Shown one piece after another: positions 58,223 to 64,000 of a DNA stretch of 64,000 nucleotides (the first letter of the stretch is position 1; each line of letters starts with the position of its first letter). The stretch is from contig NZ_CP146284.1 in assembly GCF_023744375.2 (NCBI RefSeq), positions 682,001 to 746,000 on the forward strand, read 5' to 3'. The position numbers and the translations under genes are program-made. This stretch comes from Parabacteroides sp. AD58 (GTDB taxonomy: Bacteria; Bacteroidota; Bacteroidia; Bacteroidales; Tannerellaceae). The notes under the pieces are model-generated. The model did not search any database and was not told the origin of the DNA. It saw only the letters and a list, made by a program, of their open reading frames with translations.

Positions 58223-61200
58223 ATGCATTCATTTATTGACAAGATAATTACATTTTCACTGAAGAATAAATTCTTTATATTCTTTTGTACGGGATTAAGT
58301 ATCCTTATTGGTATCGCCAGTTTCACCCATACTCCCATAGACGCCTTTCCGGATGTGACGAATACAAAAGTAACGATCATCACGCAATGGCCAGGACGCA
58401 GTGCCGAAGAAGTAGAGAAGTTCATAACGATCCCTATTGAAATTGCCATGAATTCGGTGCAGAAGAAAACGGATATTCGTAGTTCAACTTTATTTGGCCT
58501 ATCTGTAGTCAACGTAATGTTTGAAGACCATGTAGATGATTTCTTTGCACGGCAGCAGGTATATAATCTATTAAATGATGCTGATTTACCCGAAGGCATA
58601 ACTCCAGAAGTACAACCGCTGTATGGACCGACAGGGGAAATTTTCCGGTACACACTGCAAAGTAGCAAACGTTCTGTCAGAGAATTGAAGACATGGCAGG
58701 ACTGGACCATCGAGCGAAAGCTGAGAGCCGTTCCTGGTGTAGCGGATATTGTCAGTTTCGGAGGAGAAGTAAAGACATTCGAAGTTAGTGTAAATCCCAA
58801 TCAGCTGATGAGTTACGGGATTTCCACATTAGAATTGTATGAAGCCATTTCCAAAAGTAATCTGAACGTAGGTGGCGATATTATTACTAAAAGTTCACAA
58901 GCCTACGTTGTTCGTGGAATTGGATTAATAAACGATATCAAGGAAATTGAGAATATCGTTGTAAAGAATATCAACGGAACACCCATTTTAGTAAAACACT
59001 TAGCTACCGTTAAAGAATCTTGCCTGCCACGTTTAGGTCAGGTTGGCTGCATGGATAAAGATGATGTAGTAGAAGGAATTGTTGTCATGCGGAAAGGTGA
59101 AAATCCAGAACTGGTTATTAATGCCTTAAAAGATAAAATCAAGGAAATACAATCGGAACTGCCGGATGATGTCCGCATAGTTCCTTTCTACGATCGGGAA
59201 GATCTGGTACACCTGGCTGTACATACGGTTACGAAGAATCTGACGGAAGGACTTGTTTTCGTCATCTTTGTTATTCTGATCTTTATGGCAGACTGGAGAA
59301 CGACCGTTATTGTTGCTGTTATCATCCCATTGGCATTATTGTTTGCGTTTATTTGTTTGCATGTCATGGGGATGAGTGCCAATCTGCTCTCAATGGGAGC
59401 TATAGACTTTGGTATCATTGTCGATGGAGCTGTCGTCATGACAGAAGGACTTTTTGTCATGCTTGACAAGAAAGCGAGGGAAGTCGGTATGCCGGCTTTC
59501 AATGTAATGAGTAAGATGGGAATCATCAGAAAAACTGCCAAAAGACAAGCGAAGTCTGTTTTCTTCTCCAAAATGATTATCATCACGGCTCTCATTCCCA
59601 TTTTTTCTTTCCAGAAAGTAGAAGGGAAGATGTTCAGTCCACTGGCCTATACTTTAGGATTTGCTTTATTGGGAGCTCTTCTTTTTACCCTGACTTTAGT
59701 TCCTCTCCTGTCATCTATCTTGTTAAAGACAAATGTCAGAGAAAAACACAATCCGTTTTTGAATGTCGTAAATAAATACGCTTCAAACGTGTTTGAGTAC
59801 TGTCATCGATGTCGGAAACGAGTTATAACAATAGCTACTCTTGTTGCTATTTTGGGTTTATGGAGCTTTACCTGGTTAGGAACAGAATTCCTCCCGCAGT
59901 TGAATGAAGGTTCAATTTATATCCGGGCAACTTTACCACAAAGCATATCTTTACAGGAATCCGTCAAGTTAGCCAACGAAATACGAGGAAAATTACTATC
60001 ATATGATGAAGTAAGAAAAGTTTTGTCACAAACCGGGCGTCCAAACGACGGAACAGATGCGACTGGATTCTACAATATAGAATTTCATGTAGATATTTAT
60101 CCCGAAAAGGAGTGGAAAAGCAAGCTTACCAAGAGTGAACTGATAGAGAAACTGCAAAACGACCTAAAAGTATATCCAGGGATAGATTTTAATTTTTCCC
60201 AGCCGATAACCGATAATGTTGAAGAAGCAGCCAGTGGAGTGAAAGGGTCCATCGCCGTCAAAGTATTTGGTAAAGATCTATATGAATCGGAGCAAACGGC
60301 GGATAAGATATATAATGTATTGCAGACAGTCGAAGGCATTGAAGACTTGGGCGTTATCAGGAATATTGGTCAACCAGAACTGAGGATTGAACTAAACGAA
60401 GCCAGTTTAGCCAGATATGGCGTTGCTAAAGAAGATATTCAGTCGATCATTGAAATGGCGATAGGAGGGAAAAGTGCTTCTTTGCTATACGAAGATGAAC
60501 GGAAATTTCACATCATGGTTCGTTATGCGGAAGAATTCAGAAGAAATGAGGAAGAAATCGGTAAAATTTTAGTTCCGGCTAAAGATGGGGCAATGATTCC
60601 AATCCAAGAACTGGCCGATATCAAAACAATCACCGGACCGTTGATTATATACAGAGATAATCATACCCGCTTTTGTGCGGTGAAATTCTCTGTCAGGGGG
60701 CGGGATATGGGAAGTGCCGTAAAAGAAGCTCAACAGAAAGTATCTCAACAGGTTTCTCTCCCTGAGGGTTATACCTTGAAATGGACCGGCGATTTTGAGA
60801 ATCAGCAACGAGCCAGTAAACGATTGGCGCAAGTTGTTCCTATCAGTATAGCTATTATTTTTATTATTCTGTTTGTTCTTTTTGGAAATTCAAGAGATGC
60901 TGGTCTGGTTTTATTGAATGTTCCTTATGCAGCAGTTGGAGGAATAGGTGCTTTGTTAATTACCGGATTTAATTTTTCCATTTCTGCTGGTATTGGATTC
61001 ATTGCTCTTTTTGGTATTTGCATTCAGAATGGAGTTATTGTTGTTTCTGATATTAAGCAAAACCTGTGGAACGGATTAAAACTGGAAGACGCTATTCACC
61101 AGAGTGTAAAAGTCCGGGTACGTTCTGTCTTGATGACGGCTATGATGGCAACTATCGGTTTGATGCCAGCAGCTGTAAGTACTGGTATCGGATCCGAAAG

Positions 61201-61345
61201 TCAACGTCCGCTAGCTATTGTCATCATTGGAGGCTTGGTGACAGCAACCATTTTCACTTTATTTATATTCCCGTTGATGGTCGAAGCTGTCTACAGAATG
61301 GTTCTATTCGATAAAAATGGGAAATTAAAACAAAGAAAATTGTGA
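58223..61345 (+). CDS. heavy-metal RND efflux pump (CusA/CzcA family)
   Basis: 1040 residues from ATG at 58223; an in-frame TTG start two codons earlier is less likely. Typical opening IDKIITFSLKNKFFIFFCTG, porter domains, and the TM4 proton-relay motif DFGIIVDGAVVMTEG with Asp395, Asp401 and Glu408, the CzcA pattern for divalent metal export. LGTEFLPQLNEGSIYIRATL and the C-terminal PLAIVIIGGLVTATIFTLFI are standard. Inner-membrane, driven by protons. No more than 10 bases after the adaptor gene. Substrate is probably Co/Zn/Cd or Cu/Ag; not resolved here. Confidence 0.93.
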   Translation: MHSFIDKIITFSLKNKFFIFFCTGLSILIGIASFTHTPIDAFPDVTNTKVTIITQWPGRSAEEVEKFITIPIEIAMNSVQKKTDIRSSTLFGLSVVNVMFEDHVDDFFARQQVYNLLNDADLPEGITPEVQPLYGPTGEIFRYTLQSSKRSVRELKTWQDWTIERKLRAVPGVADIVSFGGEVKTFEVSVNPNQLMSYGISTLELYEAISKSNLNVGGDIITKSSQAYVVRGIGLINDIKEIENIVVKNINGTPILVKHLATVKESCLPRLGQVGCMDKDDVVEGIVVMRKGENPELVINALKDKIKEIQSELPDDVRIVPFYDREDLVHLAVHTVTKNLTEGLVFVIFVILIFMADWRTTVIVAVIIPLALLFAFICLHVMGMSANLLSMGAIDFGIIVDGAVVMTEGLFVMLDKKAREVGMPAFNVMSKMGIIRKTAKRQAKSVFFSKMIIITALIPIFSFQKVEGKMFSPLAYTLGFALLGALLFTLTLVPLLSSILLKTNVREKHNPFLNVVNKYASNVFEYCHRCRKRVITIATLVAILGLWSFTWLGTEFLPQLNEGSIYIRATLPQSISLQESVKLANEIRGKLLSYDEVRKVLSQTGRPNDGTDATGFYNIEFHVDIYPEKEWKSKLTKSELIEKLQNDLKVYPGIDFNFSQPITDNVEEAASGVKGSIAVKVFGKDLYESEQTADKIYNVLQTVEGIEDLGVIRNIGQPELRIELNEASLARYGVAKEDIQSIIEMAIGGKSASLLYEDERKFHIMVRYAEEFRRNEEEIGKILVPAKDGAMIPIQELADIKTITGPLIIYRDNHTRFCAVKFSVRGRDMGSAVKEAQQKVSQQVSLPEGYTLKWTGDFENQQRASKRLAQVVPISIAIIFIILFVLFGNSRDAGLVLLNVPYAAVGGIGALLITGFNFSISAGIGFIALFGICIQNGVIVVSDIKQNLWNGLKLEDAIHQSVKVRVRSVLMTAMMATIGLMPAAVSTGIGSESQRPLAIVIIGGLVTATIFTLFIFPLMVEAVYRMVLFDKNGKLKQRKL

Positions 61346-61370
61346 AGACGGTTGATATGATTTAATTTTG
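61340..61370 (+). promoter_or_regulatory. promoter of the efflux two-component genes
   Basis: TTG (61340-61342), a 20-base spacer and TAATTTTG (61363-61370) fit the Bacteroidota consensus, partly overlapping the pump gene's end. The response regulator starts 22 bases later. Confidence 0.6.
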
Positions 61371-61391
61371 TGAAAATTCAATGCGAGAAAT

Positions 61392-62069
61392 ATGGCTAAA
61401 ATTTTAGTGGCAGAAGATGAGATAAACATTGCTTCCTTCATTAAAAGGGGATTGGAAGAATTCGGTTATACTGTCGTAACGGCCAGCAATGGGGAAGAGG
61501 CTTGGGGTATGATTTGCCAAGAATCATTTGATCTATTGATGCTTGACATTATCATGCCCCAGATGGATGGCCTGCAACTTTGCCAGCTGTTCCGCCAGAA
61601 ATTTGGATATGTTACTCCAATCCTTATGGTAACGGCTTTAGGAACTACTGATGACATTGTAGCTGGATTGGATGCAGGAGCCGACGATTATATATCTAAA
61701 CCTTTTAGTTTTGCCGAATTACAGGCCAGATTACGGGCATTGCTGCGTAGGAGGGAGCCTCACCCTTCTGCGGCAATCCTGGAATGTGCAGACCTGCAAT
61801 TAAACACAGCTACCCGGAGAGCTTATCGGAACGGACAGCCGATCGACCTGACAGTAAAAGAATGCCGGTTGTTGGAATTCTTTATGCACAATCAAGGCTC
61901 TGCACTGAGCCGGATGCAGCTCTTGCGGGAAGTCTGGGACAAGAATTTTGATACCAATACAAATATCGTAGATGTATATGTCAATTACCTCCGCTCTAAA
62001 ATAGATAAAGGTTTTGACAAAAAATTGATTCATACGGTAGTAGGAGTCGGCTATATGATGGAAGCATGA
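61392..62069 (+). CDS. OmpR-family response regulator of the efflux operon
   Basis: 225 residues. Receiver domain with Asp52 (LLMLDIIMPQ) and acidic Glu8-Asp9, Lys in YISKPFSFAELQARLR. Winged-helix output (LNTATRRAYRNGQPIDLTVK, SRMQLLREVWDKNFDTNTNI). Stop overlaps the kinase start by four bases. Position after TolC-adaptor-pump suggests CusR-like control of the efflux genes. Confidence 0.94.
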   Translation: MAKILVAEDEINIASFIKRGLEEFGYTVVTASNGEEAWGMICQESFDLLMLDIIMPQMDGLQLCQLFRQKFGYVTPILMVTALGTTDDIVAGLDAGADDYISKPFSFAELQARLRALLRRREPHPSAAILECADLQLNTATRRAYRNGQPIDLTVKECRLLEFFMHNQGSALSRMQLLREVWDKNFDTNTNIVDVYVNYLRSKIDKGFDKKLIHTVVGVGYMMEA

Positions 62070-63277
62070 AAACAGGAAACAAGATAGTTTGGGTATATAC
62101 ATGGCTTATCATGGGATTGGTTGTGTTCGTGGTGGTATTATTCTATATCCTCACAGCACGATCTATTAATAAAGTATATGAATCGTATCTGGCTGAACGA
62201 GCAATCGCTACAGCTGAAAAATATTGGGAACGGGATGAATTGGATGATGCAAGCTACGATCTGGTGCAAAAGCGTTATGATCAGGCATTACCAATTGCTA
62301 AGGAGTTAATTCTGAATGCAGATTCCATTATTAAGGCTAGAAAGTCATTATCCCGTTATTTATCGGACGAAGACATAAATGAATTGTATTCAAAACATAT
62401 CGTACATTTTGAAGGAAAAGAACATCAATATGGTGTAGCCATTTATTATCCAGATAATGAAGGGAATTTTATCGTCTTAATTCGATCCAATAATCAATAT
62501 GGTGCGGACATTATTGCTCGCATGGGCTGGTTACTGCTTGCAGCCTTTGGACTAACAGCTGTCCTTGTCTATGGAGTTGGTAAATTATATGCCGGACGTT
62601 TAGTGAACCAGATAGACGAAGCTTATCAAAATGAGAAATCTTTTATTAGTAATGCTTCTCATGAACTGAATAATCCGTTGACAGCCATTCAAGGAGAATG
62701 CGAAATAACGCTGTTGCGGGAACGAACTCCAGCAGAATATGCATCTGCCTTAGAACGTATTAAGTCTGAAAGCCAACGAATGATTATTCTGATGAAACAC
62801 TTGCTATTTCTTTCTAGAGGAGACAAAGAAATCATTAATAGTGCTATCGAACCTATTCATTTACAGGATTTTTTTCAAACATTAGTAACTGATCCAGTTC
62901 GTTTTAAAAAGGAGGGCCCTGAGGTAATTGTTGAAGCCAATCCACATTTATTAGGTATTGCTATTCAAAACATTATCAACAACGCTTACAAATATTCGAA
63001 AGGAAAAGAAGTCGAAATACGTACTAAAGGTTACAATGTATATATTGAAGATCAAGGAATTGGTATTTCTTCAGATGACATCAAACGTATTTTCCAGCCA
63101 TTTTATCGGGGTAAAAATGCAAGAGGTTTTGAAGGACAAGGCATTGGTTTGACATTATCTGTTCGGATTCTAAAATCATTCGGCGCTCGTGTAAAAATCA
63201 ATTCAGAATTAAACAAGGGAACTCAAGTTCATATTTGTTTCCAGCCATCTTCAATATCAACACAGAGAAGTAAGTAA
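62066..63277 (+). CDS. sensor histidine kinase of the efflux operon
   Basis: 403 residues. TM helix 1 at about 8-32 (VWVYTWLIMGLVVFVVVLFY), periplasmic sensor to about 150, TM helix 2 at about 152-174 (MGWLLLAAFGLTAVLVYGVG). HisKA His199 in SNASHELNNPLTAI, ATPase domain with NIINNAYKYSKGKEV and EGQGIGLTLSVRI. Presumed to sense the metal or envelope change exported by the adjacent pump. No metal-binding His cluster is evident in the sensor, so the ligand is not predicted. Confidence 0.92.
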   Translation: MKTGNKIVWVYTWLIMGLVVFVVVLFYILTARSINKVYESYLAERAIATAEKYWERDELDDASYDLVQKRYDQALPIAKELILNADSIIKARKSLSRYLSDEDINELYSKHIVHFEGKEHQYGVAIYYPDNEGNFIVLIRSNNQYGADIIARMGWLLLAAFGLTAVLVYGVGKLYAGRLVNQIDEAYQNEKSFISNASHELNNPLTAIQGECEITLLRERTPAEYASALERIKSESQRMIILMKHLLFLSRGDKEIINSAIEPIHLQDFFQTLVTDPVRFKKEGPEVIVEANPHLLGIAIQNIINNAYKYSKGKEVEIRTKGYNVYIEDQGIGISSDDIKRIFQPFYRGKNARGFEGQGIGLTLSVRILKSFGARVKINSELNKGTQVHICFQPSSISTQRSK

Positions 63278-63686
63278 ATTCAGTTATTCTGAGTATAATT
63301 ATAATAGGAAGAACCCAAACAGGTATTTCATATATTTTCTATTTAACATAATCGTAATTATAAATCAATAGGGTTTCATTTGTAAAAGTGCAGTACTATG
63401 GAAACAGAACTAACGAGAATCGTTTTTATTTCTCGTTTATTTCGTTATCTATTTCCTTTTATTTTGTGATCAAAGTATTCAATTACATTTTATGGATTCC
63501 TTTTTAATGCTCCTGTCTTACATAAGAAAATTTGGCAGTAGCTCTATTGACAAACTGAAGAAATGTCATATAATATTTCTTTTTGTCTCTATAAACGACT
63601 TTGGTACTTAATTTGTAGAAAAATTAATGGCTTGCACGATTGAATAAACAAGCTAAATTAATCAGATAACAATAAAAAATATAAAT
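63278..63686. other. gene-free region (409 bp) before htpG
   Basis: No coding region is supported. It contains an 8-bp inverted repeat AACGAGAA (63412-63419) / TTCTCGTT (63430-63437), which shares TAACGAGAATC with the palindromic repeat element between glyA and clpC. I found no clear TAnnTTTG promoter for htpG. Confidence 0.55.
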
Positions 63687-64000
63687 ATGAATAAGAATGG
63701 TAATATCGGGGTTACAAGTGAAAACATCTTCCCGATCATCAAAAAGTTCTTGTATAGTGATCACGAAATTTTCTTACGTGAACTCGTTTCAAATGCAGTC
63801 GATGCCACGCAGAAATTGAAGACATTGGCCTCAGTTGGTGAATTCAAAGGTGAAATGGGTGATCTGACAGTTCGTGTTAAATTCGACGATCAGACGATTA
63901 CCATCTCTGATAGAGGTATTGGTATGACGGCTGAAGAAATCGATAAATATATCAATCAGATAGCCTTTTCAGGTGCTGAAGAATTTGTTGAGAAATATAA
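63687..64000 (+). CDS. htpG: molecular chaperone HtpG (Hsp90), N-terminal part
   Basis: The frame from ATG at 63687 encodes MNKNGNIGVTSENIFPIIKK and continues past the window. The GHKL ATP-binding region shows ELVSNAVDATQKLK (catalytic Asn in the N box), SDRGIGMTAEEIDKYI and IAFSGAEEFVEKY. This is Hsp90-type chaperone HtpG. Truncated only by the window edge; 104 residues seen. Confidence 0.95.
   Translation, partial: MNKNGNIGVTSENIFPIIKKFLYSDHEIFLRELVSNAVDATQKLKTLASVGEFKGEMGDLTVRVKFDDQTITISDRGIGMTAEEIDKYINQIAFSGAEEFVEKY

Noticed and set aside
63687..64000. Truncated htpG
   Set aside because: The gene is open to the window edge, so this is a cut by the window, not a broken gene.

Overview
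The window looks like a chromosomal segment of a Bacteroidales gut bacterium, most likely Parabacteroides or a close relative. This is inference from gene content and promoter type; no database was searched. Supporting signs are many promoters with the Bacteroidota -7 element TAnnTTTG (some with a TTG/TTTG about 19-21 bases upstream), rpmB-rpmG-DUF4295, dnaN-exonuclease-coaBC-DUF4835-recN, NVEALA and beta-propeller lipoproteins, a FecI/FecR/TonB-receptor triad, and GH20 enzymes with sulfatase and sulfatase maturase.

Layout. (1) 1-8440, minus strand: an accessory-looking, visibly AT-rich run of secreted proteins. It has seven beta-propeller-like lipoproteins, one tiny lipoprotein, one secreted protein of unknown family and one NVEALA peptide gene, all in one direction behind a good promoter at 8484-8515. 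This is the best candidate for an undescribed system. (2) 8625-12777: GNAT acetyltransferase and YhcH-family protein, then a PmbA/TldD pair whose TldD partner carries a twin-arginine lipoprotein signal. (3) 12923-14759: an intact IS1182-family insertion sequence. (4) 14787-22493, minus strand: a tight six-gene run (DEDDh exonuclease, amidase, anaerobic sulfatase maturase, MenE, two DUF3857 transglutaminase-like proteins, one with a lost catalytic Cys). (5) 22852-34645, plus strand: GH20 hexosaminidase, ribosomal protein cluster, dnaN to recN housekeeping block, a Spy-like proline-tailed secreted protein, and a Ser-type sulfatase. (6) 34774-39144: ECF sigma, FecR anti-sigma, TonB receptor. (7) 39241-44692: two PepSY-like proteins with a two-component system, a radical SAM SPL-family protein, an AraC regulator. 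(8) 44747-54337: second GH20 enzyme, glyA, clpC, gyrA. (9) 54395-63277: TPR protein, then a CusCBA-like metal efflux operon with its own two-component system. (10) htpG starts at 63687 and runs off the window.

Between genes there are unusual palindromic iterated repeats: a 22-bp-period AAAGCTTT array in two places (4952-5091 and 48549-48691) sharing the same 3' arm, and a different 21-bp-period TTCACGCCGTGAA array at 22603-22709. Each array is also a large imperfect palindrome as a whole. I found no tRNA, rRNA, CRISPR array or prophage.
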